The notes: generated by a model not told the origin, from the letters alone. 64,000 bases of DNA from CBDCGV01 sp965216955 (GCA_965216955.1 CBDCGV010000018.1:558001-622000); one strand, 5' to 3'; positions 43,626 through 53,111 are shown, counted from the first letter of the stretch. Numbers and translations are program-made.

Positions 43626-44927
43626 ATGGATGAATTACTAGCCGCCAGATCCCAAATGGCATTTTCTCTTGCATTTCACATAATTTTTGCATGCATTGGT
43701 ATGACTATGCCTTTTTTAATGGCTATTGCAGAATGGAAATGGATAAAAACTGGAAAGCAAGTTTATATTGATCTTGCCAAATCTTGGTCAAAAGGAGTCG
43801 CTATTTTTTTTGCAGTTGGAGCTGTTTCAGGCACCGTTTTATCCTTTGAATTGGGTTTATTATGGCCTGGGTTTATGGAGCATGCAGGTGCTATAATAGG
43901 AATGCCTTTTTCATGGGAGGGCACCGCTTTTTTTCTGGAAGCCATCGCACTTGGTATTTTTCTATATGGTTGGAATAAAATTGGGAAAATGGCCCATTGG
44001 TTTTCAGGGTTGATGGTTGGAATTTGTGGTGTAGCATCTGGCATTTTTGTTGTTTCAGCAAACGCCTGGATGAACAGTCCTGCTGGATTTGACTGGGTGG
44101 ATGGCGAATTTTTAAACATTGATCCTGTTGCAGCCATGTTTAATGATGCCTGGTTTTCACAAGCTTTGCATATGATTCTTGCAGCATTTGTGAGCACATG
44201 CTTTGCTGTAGCAGGTATTCATGCCTTTCGATTACTTAAAAAAAAGCAAAACGAATTTCACAAAGAAGCCATAAAGATTGCATTGACTTTGGGGAGTATT
44301 GCCGCATTATTGCAACCTATAAGCGGAGATATTTCAGCAAAAGATATCGCCAAAAGGCAACCTGTTAAATTGGCGGCTATGGAAGCACTATACTATACCA
44401 GTCAACCTGCAGATTTAATCATTGGAGGCATTCCCAATTCTGAAACAATGGAAGTTGATTTTGCTATTCACCTCCCTAAAATGCTTAGTTTCTTGGCTTT
44501 CGGCAACTTTAATGCTGAAGTGAAAGGTCTTGAAGAATGGCCTAAAGAGGAATGGCCCAATGTGCCTATAACACACTTCGCATTCCAAATTATGGTTGGA
44601 ATTGGAAGTCTACTCGCATTAACAGCGCTATTGTTTTTAATTTTCAATTGGAAAATTAAAACAATATTAGATCATAGGTTATGGCTTAAACACCTTGTAT
44701 TACTTACTCCTTTAGGGTTTATTGCCGTAGAGGCCGGTTGGATTGTAACTGAAGTAGGAAGGCAACCTTGGATAATTAATGGTATTATGAAAACTGAAGA
44801 GGCACTCACCCCTATGCCAGGTATTCAAGTGTTTTTCTATTTAATCATTGTCGTTTATTTAATGCTCTCATTTATAGTGCTACATTTAATGAAACGTCAA
44901 ATTCTAAAAATAGAAGAGCAATATTAG
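43626..44927 (+). CDS. cydA: cytochrome bd ubiquinol oxidase subunit I
   Basis: 433 residues. AFSLAFHIIFACIGMTMPF carries the heme b595 histidine near residue 18; EWKWIKTG, SGDISAKDIAKRQPVKLAAME and WIVTEVGRQPWIING are characteristic. The Q-loop is short, as in cyanide-insensitive-type enzymes. About nine membrane helices. With CydB it oxidises quinol and reduces oxygen to water at high affinity. It starts the cydAB operon; the next gene begins 1 base after its stop codon. Confidence 0.94.
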   Translation: MDELLAARSQMAFSLAFHIIFACIGMTMPFLMAIAEWKWIKTGKQVYIDLAKSWSKGVAIFFAVGAVSGTVLSFELGLLWPGFMEHAGAIIGMPFSWEGTAFFLEAIALGIFLYGWNKIGKMAHWFSGLMVGICGVASGIFVVSANAWMNSPAGFDWVDGEFLNIDPVAAMFNDAWFSQALHMILAAFVSTCFAVAGIHAFRLLKKKQNEFHKEAIKIALTLGSIAALLQPISGDISAKDIAKRQPVKLAAMEALYYTSQPADLIIGGIPNSETMEVDFAIHLPKMLSFLAFGNFNAEVKGLEEWPKEEWPNVPITHFAFQIMVGIGSLLALTALLFLIFNWKIKTILDHRLWLKHLVLLTPLGFIAVEAGWIVTEVGRQPWIINGIMKTEEALTPMPGIQVFFYLIIVVYLMLSFIVLHLMKRQILKIEEQY

Positions 44928-44928
44928 A

Positions 44929-45954
44929 ATGATAATAGCAATCACAATTGTATTAATAATCAGCCTCTATTTCTATATTCTATTTGGAGGAGCCGATTTT
45001 GGAGCAGGTATCATAGAACTTTTTACGGGTAAAAGAAGCGAGCAAACCATCTCTAAAGCTATAGCTCCTGTTTGGGAAGCAAATCATATATGGTTAATTT
45101 TAGCAGTTGTTATTGTCTTTAATGGTTTCCCAAAAGCATATACAACCATTTCTACATATCTACATATTCCAATAATGATTGTTTTAATTGGTATTATTTT
45201 TAGGGGAGCCTCTTTCACGTTTAGACATTATGATATAAAACAAGATAGAAGCCATGAATATTATAGATGGATATTCAGAATATCAAGCTTAGTAACCCCT
45301 TTTTTTCTTGGAGTTACTTTTGGGGGTATGGTATCGGGAGAAATAACCCTTAGCAAGGATGTTTCTTTTAGCAGAGCATATATTGAGCCGTGGTTCAATC
45401 TCTTGTCTATCTCCCTTGGAATCTTTACTACTTTGCTCTTTGCCTATATCGCTTCTATATTCTTAATTGGAGAAACGGAGAACATTAAAGAAAAACACAG
45501 CTATGCTTCCTTGGCAAGAAAACTAATGTTTTATACAATTGCAAGCGGCCTATTTGTTTTTATCTCTGCTGAAATTCAAGGATTACATTTTTTTAAAAGT
45601 TTTGCTGGCAATCCTATAAGTATATGTTCTATTATTGTCGCCACCATTTTAATTCCAAGAGTTTTTATTGGAATTAATCACTTTTCAAATCCTCTATTTG
45701 GAAGAATCAATTTAGCCATCCAGGTTTTGTTTATTTTTATAGGGTGGCTTGCAATTCGATTCCCTATTCTAATAAGTATGGAGCAATCAAATCTTACACT
45801 TTATAATTGCCATGCCCCCAATGCTAGCTTATTTCAATTATTAATAGCATTACTAGTAGGCGTTTGTTTCATTTTCCCAGCACTATATCTTCTTTTTAAA
45901 ATCTTTAAATCCGGAACCAATTATTCTGCTTATTCTGATGAAGATGTTAGTTAA
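44929..45954 (+). CDS. cydB: cytochrome bd ubiquinol oxidase subunit II
   Basis: 341 residues with eight or more hydrophobic helices. YFYILFGGADFGAGIIELF and APVWEANHIWLILAVVIVF are the conserved CydB opening; FRGASFTFRHY and TFGGMVSGEI follow. The partner of CydA, needed for heme assembly. Its 3' end overlaps the convergent SDR gene by 8 bases. Confidence 0.93.
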   Translation: MIIAITIVLIISLYFYILFGGADFGAGIIELFTGKRSEQTISKAIAPVWEANHIWLILAVVIVFNGFPKAYTTISTYLHIPIMIVLIGIIFRGASFTFRHYDIKQDRSHEYYRWIFRISSLVTPFFLGVTFGGMVSGEITLSKDVSFSRAYIEPWFNLLSISLGIFTTLLFAYIASIFLIGETENIKEKHSYASLARKLMFYTIASGLFVFISAEIQGLHFFKSFAGNPISICSIIVATILIPRVFIGINHFSNPLFGRINLAIQVLFIFIGWLAIRFPILISMEQSNLTLYNCHAPNASLFQLLIALLVGVCFIFPALYLLFKIFKSGTNYSAYSDEDVS

Positions 45955-46825
45955 AAAATACTTTCTTACATTTTCTTAAGGCCTCAGAAATGCTACTAGG
46001 TTTCCACCCGATAGCAATAGCTAAATTACTTTTTAAAGCTGCATTTTTGGGTCGATATTCCAAACCTACATCTTTTCTCAAAACTGGCGCGATATTACTA
46101 TTATCTAAGCCCAACTCTTGGCAAAATGCTTGTGCCAATTCATACCTAGAAACCAATTCTGTACCTCCTAAATGAATTATTTTAGGCAATCTTTCACCTA
46201 AAACTTTTAATAAAAAAAAAGCCACATCTTCTACATAAGCAGGTGTTCTAAATTCATCAATAAATAAACTTTGCTCTATATTTTGATGACATTTCTGAAC
46301 AAATTGATGTAGTATTCCCCTTTTACTCCCCAAGCCAAAACCATATAGCAATGGCAAGCGAATAATTGAAGCGTTACAAAGTGGCAAAATAACTTGTTCT
46401 CCCGCTCTTTTTAATCTTCCATACTCCATAGAGGGTTTGGTTGGTGCTTCTTCATCATAGGGTGCATCTTCGCCGTCAAAAACTAAATCTGTTGATACAA
46501 AAATCAATTGCCTCCTATTTTTTTCGCACCACTTGCCTATTTGATCGACAGACCGAACATTTATTAAAAAAGCGTTTTCTTTATCATTGCAACAGCCCTG
46601 TTCACTTGAAATAGCTGCCGAATGAATAATGTAATCAGGATTTATTTTATCAAGGATGCTTAAGAGTTTATCTGTATGCGTCAAATCGAAGTAATAAGAT
46701 TTATCGATCGGCAAATCAATTGGAGAAGACATAGAACACCCAAAAACATCATATCTCTTTTTAGAATGATGGACTAAATGACTGCCTAAAAAACCGCCTG
46801 CACCTGTTATTAATACCTTTTTCAA
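45947..46825 (-). CDS. RmlD-like extended SDR (dTDP-4-dehydrorhamnose reductase family)
   Basis: 292 residues with a TTG start at 46825 (no ATG gives the same N-terminus); a purine-rich AAAAGGTAAA lies just upstream. VLITGAGGFLGSHLVHHS is the NAD(P)-binding motif; NPDYIIHSAAIS, VSTDLVFDGEDAPYDE and YGRLKRAGEQ (YxxxK) match the RmlD-like family, and RTPAYVEDVAFFLL completes it. Could act on nucleotide sugars, but no sugar-pathway neighbours are present. Convergent with cydB. Confidence 0.8.
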   Translation of the reverse strand: MKKVLITGAGGFLGSHLVHHSKKRYDVFGCSMSSPIDLPIDKSYYFDLTHTDKLLSILDKINPDYIIHSAAISSEQGCCNDKENAFLINVRSVDQIGKWCEKNRRQLIFVSTDLVFDGEDAPYDEEAPTKPSMEYGRLKRAGEQVILPLCNASIIRLPLLYGFGLGSKRGILHQFVQKCHQNIEQSLFIDEFRTPAYVEDVAFFLLKVLGERLPKIIHLGGTELVSRYELAQAFCQELGLDNSNIAPVLRKDVGLEYRPKNAALKSNLAIAIGWKPSSISEALRKCKKVFFN

Positions 46826-46884
46826 AGCATTTACCTTTTAACCTAAAAACTGTAACTTTAATAAACAACAATAAATGTACAATC

Positions 46885-47223
46885 ATGGAGAGAAAATATA
46901 AATCACTTAAGGAATTTTATCCATTCTATTTAACAGAACATAGTGACGCTACCTGCAGAGCTTTTCACTTTGTGGGAACCACAGGCTTTTTTATACTTCT
47001 AATTGCTACTTTTATTACTGGAAAGTTGTGGTTACTGGCTTTATTACCTGTAGTGGGTTACGGTTGTGCGTGGATAGGTCATTTTGTATTTGAAAAAAAC
47101 AAGCCTGCCACTTTTCAATATCCTTTATACAGTTTCGCCTCCGATTTTATAATGTATTATCATATTTTAACTGGGCAAATTGGCAGAAAGCTGGACGAAG
47201 CGCATCAACTAATAAAAAGTTAA
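46885..47223 (+). CDS. DUF962 / Mpo1-like membrane protein
   Basis: 112 residues. YPFYLTEHSDATCRAFHFVG and YGCAWIGHFVFEKNKPATF, then YSFASDFIMYYHILTG, are the conserved histidine-bearing segments of the DUF962/Mpo1 family. Two or three hydrophobic helices. The yeast member Mpo1 is a dioxygenase in phytosphingosine alpha-oxidation using iron bound by these histidines; a similar lipid role is possible here. Confidence 0.85.
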   Translation: MERKYKSLKEFYPFYLTEHSDATCRAFHFVGTTGFFILLIATFITGKLWLLALLPVVGYGCAWIGHFVFEKNKPATFQYPLYSFASDFIMYYHILTGQIGRKLDEAHQLIKS

Positions 47224-47271
47224 CCTAAAAAAATCACTTCCTTTTATGGAAAAAAGCTGTTTTGTGTCTCT

Positions 47272-47308
47272 TTAAGTGGGAGGCACTTTAAAAGTGCCTC
47301 CCACTTAA
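47272..47308. terminator. 18-bp perfect inverted repeat between convergent genes
   Basis: TTAAGTGGGAGGCACTTT (47272-47289) is followed by one base and then its exact reverse complement (47291-47308). The element sits between the convergent Mpo1-like and hydrolase genes and could terminate both. Neither side has a clear T-run, so it may instead be a repeat or processing hairpin. Confidence 0.5.
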
Positions 47309-47314
47309 GAAAAA

Positions 47315-48208
47315 TCATTCGTCTATATCCAAAACTTCTTTTAAAAAAAGTACCGACTTATTAACTATAAAGTCTCTTGAACCCTTGGTAAAAATAGAAG
47401 GCTCATGAAATTGCTCATTTAAAAAATATTTTTTGTTCTTCACTCCTAATTGATCTAAGCGTTTATGAATCTCTGTACTTCCGTAGAATTTCATGAAGAA
47501 AGGGTTCATTAACGGTCTTCTGTGCTTATGATGCACGATAAAATCACCTTTCCCATGAAAAGAAATTAATGCAGGCGTATTTTTTGGTTTTTTATCTTTA
47601 AAAAAAGAAAGATCAAACATTGCTCCCCATAAATTTACAATGGCTTTAACTGGTATATATTGTCCCGCTAAAAAATCATTACCGGAGGCGTATAAGCTTC
47701 CTAAATCATTATATTTAAAAAAGTTGACTTGCTCTAAATCATGCGGCTCCATATATGCTAAGTGCAAAGAAGTGATGCTTCCAGAACTACTTCCCGCTAA
47801 TATTATATTATAAGGGTCAATTCTATATTGTTCTGCATGATGAACTAAAAAGCGAAGTGCCGCACTCAAATCTTGAATGGCTCTGTATACCGCACGAGCT
47901 GCACTCCCATTACTCATTGGATTAAATCCTTTTCTATAATCAATGGATACTACAGCATATCCTTTTTTTACCCATTTATTTGCCATCAAAGGAATAGGCG
48001 GCTGTGAGCGCCACCCAATTAAAAAAGCACCTCCAAAAGCGTACACAATTAATGGTCTTTTCTCAATATTGTCTCCTAGAGGTTCGTAAAAGTCAAAGTA
48101 AAGAATTTTGGATTTAAATCTGGATTTTCGAGGTTTTGTAAAAGGTATTCTTTTTGTTCTTTTGACCTCTGAAAAAATATCATCAATATATCGCACATTT
48201 TCACTCAT
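47315..48208 (-). CDS. cytosolic alpha/beta hydrolase (carboxylesterase-like)
   Basis: 297 residues. PLIVYAFGGAFLIGW replaces the usual HGG with FGG at the oxyanion hole; IILAGSSSGSITSLHLAY holds the nucleophile serine, and NEQFHEPS gives a plausible histidine. The catalytic region resembles the secreted hydrolase at 35080-36357 but lacks a signal peptide and sorting domain. Substrate unknown. Confidence 0.8.
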   Translation of the reverse strand: MSENVRYIDDIFSEVKRTKRIPFTKPRKSRFKSKILYFDFYEPLGDNIEKRPLIVYAFGGAFLIGWRSQPPIPLMANKWVKKGYAVVSIDYRKGFNPMSNGSAARAVYRAIQDLSAALRFLVHHAEQYRIDPYNIILAGSSSGSITSLHLAYMEPHDLEQVNFFKYNDLGSLYASGNDFLAGQYIPVKAIVNLWGAMFDLSFFKDKKPKNTPALISFHGKGDFIVHHKHRRPLMNPFFMKFYGSTEIHKRLDQLGVKNKKYFLNEQFHEPSIFTKGSRDFIVNKSVLFLKEVLDIDE

Positions 48209-48256
48209 GAAACAAGTCTATCCAATTATTATTTTTTGTAGAAATGCTAATGGTGT

Positions 48257-48793
48257 TCAATTTGATGTTCCCCGAGCTTTTACCGACCAAGTAAATTTAA
48301 AATCTACCACTATCGTTCCGTCTTCAGAGTATCCAATCGTTTGAGTATCAAAGGTAACTGCTTCTCCAGTTTCAATAGACTCTGTAACCATGGACTTCAT
48401 TAATTGTGCATCATTACTTTCAAATCTAGTAACTCCTAGCGCTCTATTTATAAATTTTGCCTCACATCCAACAACAAAATTAGCTACAGACGGAGTAGAA
48501 TGTCTAGTATACATCATTAATTGAGCACCTCCAACCATCTCTGCCGCCATACCTAAAATAGCCCAATAAGTAGTTTTAAAAGGATTCTTATTAAAAAACC
48601 TATAAGGTACCTTCACCTCACAACCTTCATCATCTAACCGTGTAATTTTCATACCGGTAATAACCGCAGAGGGAAGTGAATACAGAAGAACAGATCTAAA
48701 CAAGAATGGATTAGTCATTATTCTTTGAAACCTTTTAATCTTTTTCTCATCAAAATAACTTGCAACCTCGGGTGTCGTAATTGTAGCATTCAT
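48257..48793 (-). CDS. DUF4442 hotdog-fold (thioesterase-like) protein
   Basis: 178 residues. The sequence ITRLDDEGCEVKVPYRFFNK and NPFKTTYWAILGMAAEMVGG match the DUF4442 family, which shares the hotdog fold of acyl-CoA thioesterases; FKFTWSVKAR ends the domain. A role in acyl-thioester handling is inferred from the fold. It is divergent from a small holin-like membrane gene and 48 bases upstream of the hydrolase gene on the same strand. Confidence 0.8.
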   Translation of the reverse strand: MNATITTPEVASYFDEKKIKRFQRIMTNPFLFRSVLLYSLPSAVITGMKITRLDDEGCEVKVPYRFFNKNPFKTTYWAILGMAAEMVGGAQLMMYTRHSTPSVANFVVGCEAKFINRALGVTRFESNDAQLMKSMVTESIETGEAVTFDTQTIGYSEDGTIVVDFKFTWSVKARGTSN

Positions 48794-48850
48794 AAATTGT
48801 TCTTTTTTATTACTTTAGTGCATACCCTTTAAATATAAGAAATAAAGTAT

Positions 48851-49186
48851 ATGAAGTTTTTGATCCGATTATTAATTCCAGCAATCTCCGTATTAATAAT
48901 TGCCTATTTGTTACCGACAGTTAGTGTCGATTCATTTGCTGATGCCATATTAGTTTCGGTAGTAATAGGTGTTTTAAATTTATTGGTGAAACCTATCTTA
49001 GAATTAATTTCCTTACCCATTACTATTCTTTCTTTAGGGCTTTTTATGTTAGTAATTAATGGGGTTATTATTTTAGCAACTGATCATTTATTAGCCGGGT
49101 TCAGTGTTGATGGTTTTCTAACTGCTATTCTTTTTAGTTTGATTCTATCTGTGTTAAGCTCCCTATTAGAAAATTTTTTAGATTGA
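48851..49186 (+). CDS. small four-helix membrane protein (phage holin family IV-like)
   Basis: 111 residues, almost all hydrophobic: LIRLLIPAISVLIIAYLLP, AILVSVVIGVLNLLVKPILE, SLGLFMLVINGVIILATD and FLTAILFSLILSVLSSLL. This four-helix arrangement with VLNLLVKPI is typical of the chromosomal 'phage holin family' proteins in many bacteria, which are not prophage remnants. Function unknown. It is 6 bases from the next gene. Confidence 0.8.
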   Translation: MKFLIRLLIPAISVLIIAYLLPTVSVDSFADAILVSVVIGVLNLLVKPILELISLPITILSLGLFMLVINGVIILATDHLLAGFSVDGFLTAILFSLILSVLSSLLENFLD

Positions 49187-49192
49187 TAAGAT

Positions 49193-49540
49193 ATGAAAAA
49201 GGTTTATTTCCTTGGGACATGCTCAACATGTGTTAGAATTATGAACGGACTTAATCTAATAGGATTTGAGCAACAGGATATTAAAAAAACACCTATTACT
49301 GAAGAACAGTTGAATGAAATGGTCAAATTAGCTGGTTCATATGAAAAACTATTTAGTCGTAGAGCTATGAAATATAAATCACTTGGACTGGCTCAAAAAG
49401 AATTAACAGAGCAAGATTATAAAAATTATATCCTCCAAGAATACACTTTTCTTAAGCGTCCTGTTTTTATTATTGATCAGGAGGTTTTCATTGGTAATTC
49501 AAAGAAAGTAGTAGAAAATTTGACAGAAAAGCTCAACTAA
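49193..49540 (+). CDS. ArsC/Spx-family protein (arsenate reductase-like)
   Basis: 115 residues of thioredoxin fold. YFLGTCSTCVRIMNGL has a CxxC (C10-x-x-C13) at the active-site position; INQLNEM-like DIKKTPITEEQLNEM, and FLKRPVFIIDQEVFIGNS (the RP motif) match Bacteroidota arsenate reductase-like proteins. True arsenate reduction is not assured: the family is also linked to regulation and thiol redox. It precedes clpB on the same strand. Confidence 0.85.
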   Translation: MKKVYFLGTCSTCVRIMNGLNLIGFEQQDIKKTPITEEQLNEMVKLAGSYEKLFSRRAMKYKSLGLAQKELTEQDYKNYILQEYTFLKRPVFIIDQEVFIGNSKKVVENLTEKLN

Positions 49541-49597
49541 CAAAGACACATTGTCTTGATTGTCAACAACATACGATCAAAACAAAGACATTTTGTC
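49539..49597 (+). promoter_or_regulatory. paired operator-like direct repeats upstream of clpB
   Basis: Two 17-nt elements, AACAAAGACACATTGTC (49539-49555) and AACAAAGACATTTTGTC (49581-49597), each containing the palindrome GACA-N3-TGTC. They are spaced 42 bases apart, close to four helical turns, and lie about 105-160 bases before the clpB start. This is the layout of a dimer-binding site pair for a repressor or activator; the first overlaps the stop codon of the upstream gene. Confidence 0.5.
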
Positions 49598-49700
49598 AAT
49601 GTTTTTATTATTACAAAAGAAGGAATAAGTTTTGCTGTTAAGTTTAAGACTATTATTAGAGTAATATGTTTTTAAATAAACAAAAAAAGAGTTATTGTAT

Positions 49701-52382
49701 ATGAACCCACAAAACTTTACTATAAAATCCCAAGAAGCATTGGGAAAGGCCCAGCAAATTGCCTTTGACAGCAAGCATGCACATATGGACACCATTCATT
49801 TGCTACGAGCAATCTTAGACGTTGACCAAGACGTTACGCCATTCCTGTTTGAAAAATTAAATGTAAAAATTGAAGGTCTAAATACCGATGTAAACAACCT
49901 CCTCCAGAAACAACCTATAGTAAGTAGTCAACAACTAAAATATCCCTCCCCATCCATGGCGCAAACAATGTTAAAGGCTAACAGTTTTATAAAAGAATTT
50001 GGAGATGAGTATGTTTCAATTGAACATTTACTTTTGGCCTTACTATCAAATGCTGATAGCACGACTAAACTTCTAAAAGATAAAGGAATTACAGATGCAT
50101 TATTAAAACAAGCTATTAAAGATTTAAGAAAAGGAGCAACAGTGACCAGTCATAGTGCTGAAAGCAACTACAACTCATTGGATAAATATGCTAAAAACTT
50201 GAATCAACTAGCTGAATCTGGAAAGTTAGATCCGGTGATTGGTAGAGATGAAGAAATCAGAAGAGTTCTACATATTTTATCCCGAAGGACTAAAAACAAT
50301 CCCATTTTAGTAGGTGAACCAGGAGTGGGTAAAACGGCCATTGCTGAAGGTATAGCCCATAGGATTATAAGTGGTGATGTCCCTGAAAACTTAAAATCTA
50401 AAACCATCTATTCTCTAGATATGGGCGCTCTAATCGCAGGGGCGAAATTTAAAGGAGAATTTGAAGAGCGGCTTAAGTCGGTGATTAAAGAAGTCATAGC
50501 TTCCGACGGAAGCATCGTACTATTTATCGATGAAATACACACTTTGGTTGGGGCAGGGAGTGCCGGAGAAGGTGCCATGGACGCCGCAAATATTTTAAAA
50601 CCAGCATTGGCAAGAGGCGAATTAAGAGCCGTTGGAGCAACTACTTTAAAGGAATATCAAAAGTACTTCGAAAAAGACAAAGCTTTGGAAAGACGCTTTC
50701 AAAAAGTTTATGTCGCTGAACCTTCTTTAGAAGACAGTATTTCTATTTTAAGAGGACTTAAAGAACGATATGAAAATCATCATAAAGTTATTATTAAAGA
50801 CGATGCTATAGTTTCTGCCGTTCAACTTTCTAATCGATATATTTCAGACAGGTTCTTACCCGATAAAGCCATTGATTTAATTGACGAAGCTGCTGCAAAA
50901 TTAAGGCTAGAAATGGATTCTCTTCCCGAAGAGCTAGATGAATTGGAACGAAAAATAAGACAATTAGAAATTGAAAGAGAAGCATTAAAGCGAGAAGAAA
51001 ACACCGAAAAAGTAGACCTTTTAAGTAAACAAATCGCTGAATTATCTGATGAAAGAAATGCATTAAGAGCAAAATGGGAAGGTGAAAAAAACATTGTCGA
51101 CAATATCAATAATCTGAGGCAAGAGATAGAAAACTTCAAATTGGAAGCAGAACAAGCAGAAAGAATTGGAGATTACGGAAAAGTTGCAGAAATACGATAT
51201 GGAAAAATTCAAGACACGAAAGAAAAGTTAGAGGCTTTAGAGCATCAATTGTCTGAAATGAAAGAGGGAAATCGTTTAATGAAAGAAGAGGTGGATGCCG
51301 AAGATATAGCTGAAATTGTTGCAAAATGGACTGGAATTCCTGTTGCTAAAATGTTACAAAGTGAACAAGAAAAGTTATTACATATTGAGAAAGAACTTCA
51401 CAAACGTGTAATCGGACAAAATGAAGCTGTTACAGCAGTTGCTGATGCCATTAGAAGAAGTAGAGCGGGCTTGCAAGAAGATAGTCGACCATTGGGTTCA
51501 TTCATTTTTATTGGTTCAACAGGGGTTGGCAAAACAGAATTAGCTAAGTCCTTAGCAGCATACCTTTTTGATGATGAAAAGGCGATGGTAAGAATTGATA
51601 TGTCTGAATATATGGAAAAGCATGCTGTATCTAGGTTAATTGGTGCCCCTCCTGGATATATAGGCTATGATGAAGGAGGTCAGTTAACAGAAGCCGTAAG
51701 AACCAGACCCTATTCTGTAATTCTATTAGATGAAATTGAAAAGGCACACCCAGATACGTTTAATTTGTTATTACAGGTACTAGAAGATGGCAGATTAACC
51801 GATAATAAAGGCCGTACCGTAGATTTTAGAAACAGTATTATTATAATGACCTCTAATACGGGTTCTCATCTTATTCAGCAAAATTTTGAGGAGGTTTCAA
51901 ATGATGATGAAATTGAACAAGCAACCATTGCTGCAAAATCACAAGTTATGGAAGCGCTTAAAAAATTGATGCGCCCAGAATTTCTTAATCGTATTGACGA
52001 GATCATTATGTTTAAACCTTTGCATAAAGGAGAAATAAGAGAAATTGTTAAACTTCAACTGGAAACAGTAAAACAAAAGCTAGCAGCAAAGGAAATTCTA
52101 TTAGAATATTCATCCCATGCAGTTGATTGGTTGGTAGAAGAAGGCTATGATCCTCAGTATGGTGCACGCCCTTTAAAAAGATTGATTAACAAAGAAATGA
52201 TTAATGAATTATCCAAAATGCTATTGGCAGGAAAGGTTGAAAAGGGTAAAACTATTGTTGCAGATGCCATAAGTGGAAAAATTGTCTTTAGAAATCCAAT
52301 TCAAAGTGATGTGCTAGAGGAAATTATATCTTCTACTAACGAAAATGACAAGGATATTGATGAGGCAGAAATGCTTGATTAA
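49701..52382 (+). CDS. clpB: ATP-dependent disaggregase ClpB
   Basis: 893 residues from ATG 49701 (a TTG two codons earlier is less likely). N-terminal Clp domain, then a first AAA+ module with Walker A GEPGVGKT at residue 205 and Walker B LFIDEIHTL; a long coiled-coil middle domain (about 400-520, marked by LDELERKIRQLEIEREALK); and a second module with GSTGVGKT at residue 605 and LLDEIEKAHPDTF. The coiled-coil middle domain distinguishes ClpB from ClpA/ClpC. It works with DnaK to rescue aggregated proteins. Two operator-like repeats precede it. Confidence 0.96.
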   Translation: MNPQNFTIKSQEALGKAQQIAFDSKHAHMDTIHLLRAILDVDQDVTPFLFEKLNVKIEGLNTDVNNLLQKQPIVSSQQLKYPSPSMAQTMLKANSFIKEFGDEYVSIEHLLLALLSNADSTTKLLKDKGITDALLKQAIKDLRKGATVTSHSAESNYNSLDKYAKNLNQLAESGKLDPVIGRDEEIRRVLHILSRRTKNNPILVGEPGVGKTAIAEGIAHRIISGDVPENLKSKTIYSLDMGALIAGAKFKGEFEERLKSVIKEVIASDGSIVLFIDEIHTLVGAGSAGEGAMDAANILKPALARGELRAVGATTLKEYQKYFEKDKALERRFQKVYVAEPSLEDSISILRGLKERYENHHKVIIKDDAIVSAVQLSNRYISDRFLPDKAIDLIDEAAAKLRLEMDSLPEELDELERKIRQLEIEREALKREENTEKVDLLSKQIAELSDERNALRAKWEGEKNIVDNINNLRQEIENFKLEAEQAERIGDYGKVAEIRYGKIQDTKEKLEALEHQLSEMKEGNRLMKEEVDAEDIAEIVAKWTGIPVAKMLQSEQEKLLHIEKELHKRVIGQNEAVTAVADAIRRSRAGLQEDSRPLGSFIFIGSTGVGKTELAKSLAAYLFDDEKAMVRIDMSEYMEKHAVSRLIGAPPGYIGYDEGGQLTEAVRTRPYSVILLDEIEKAHPDTFNLLLQVLEDGRLTDNKGRTVDFRNSIIIMTSNTGSHLIQQNFEEVSNDDEIEQATIAAKSQVMEALKKLMRPEFLNRIDEIIMFKPLHKGEIREIVKLQLETVKQKLAAKEILLEYSSHAVDWLVEEGYDPQYGARPLKRLINKEMINELSKMLLAGKVEKGKTIVADAISGKIVFRNPIQSDVLEEIISSTNENDKDIDEAEMLD

Positions 52383-52434
52383 TTGAAGCATCTGATAATA
52401 AGTAGGTTAAACGGAAAAAGCATTCTCTTTTACC

Positions 52435-52980
52435 TCAGAAACATGCTTGAACTGTTCTTTTAAGTTTACCAACAGGAAATTTTCTTTGTCGCAAGTCGTC
52501 AATGATATTGTTATACAATACATCATCCATGATAGGTGTTCTAGATAAAATCCACAGAGTCGATTTTAACGGATCACTTACCACCGCCCAGGAATAATCA
52601 TCAGCCAAATCAACAATCCAGTAAGGAGAATATGGAAATCCCTGAAAAAAACCTACTTCTAGTTTTGAATTAGTATTCTTGTCAACTACCCTTGCCTCCC
52701 CTTCTATTCTGCTATTATTACCATTAACATTTCTCAATTTACAATTATTTACCACTCGCACATTTCCTTTATCATTAACTGAATAATCAGCGGTTGTACA
52801 ATAACAGTTTACGGAAAAAAACTGTCTTATAGACGAAATCTCATACCATCTCCCTAAATAGCGATCTAAATCAACAGATTCTACAGTATCTGGAACTATT
52901 TCTTCAATAATCTGCTCACAGCTTTGAAAAACCATAAGTAATGCAAACAAAATCCCAGGTAAAAAAACATTCATCTTCAT
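52435..52980 (-). CDS. Blc-like lipocalin lipoprotein
   Basis: 181 residues. The lipobox is VFQSC, giving a lipid-anchored cysteine near residue 21. LGRWYEISSI is the lipocalin G-x-W motif, and TADYSVNDKGNVRVVNNC and YWIVDLADDYSWAVVSDPL match the bacterial lipocalin (Blc) family. It probably binds lipophilic molecules or lysophospholipids in the outer membrane or at the surface. Convergent with clpB. Confidence 0.88.
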   Translation of the reverse strand: MKMNVFLPGILFALLMVFQSCEQIIEEIVPDTVESVDLDRYLGRWYEISSIRQFFSVNCYCTTADYSVNDKGNVRVVNNCKLRNVNGNNSRIEGEARVVDKNTNSKLEVGFFQGFPYSPYWIVDLADDYSWAVVSDPLKSTLWILSRTPIMDDVLYNNIIDDLRQRKFPVGKLKRTVQACF

Positions 52981-53052
52981 TATTAACTTTTAACTACTAA
53001 CAATGAAACATCACTTTTGTTCAGAATGAACAAATTACTATCATAACTTTAT

Positions 53053-53060
53053 CAAAAATA
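53053..53060 (-). promoter_or_regulatory. candidate -7 promoter box for the lipocalin gene
   Basis: The minus strand reads TATTTTTG, an exact TAnnTTTG match, about 73 bases before the lipocalin start. It lies in the 210-base divergent region shared with the RRM gene, which has its own box at 53112-53119. Confidence 0.3.
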
Positions 53061-53111
53061 CTTTCTTTAACATTTATTGCGTTTAATTACCGTTTATCTA
53101 TTTATGGGAGC

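Noticed and set aside
48851..49186. Prophage remnant suggested by the holin-like protein
   Set aside because: No other phage genes, integrase or attachment repeats nearby; this family is commonly chromosomal.
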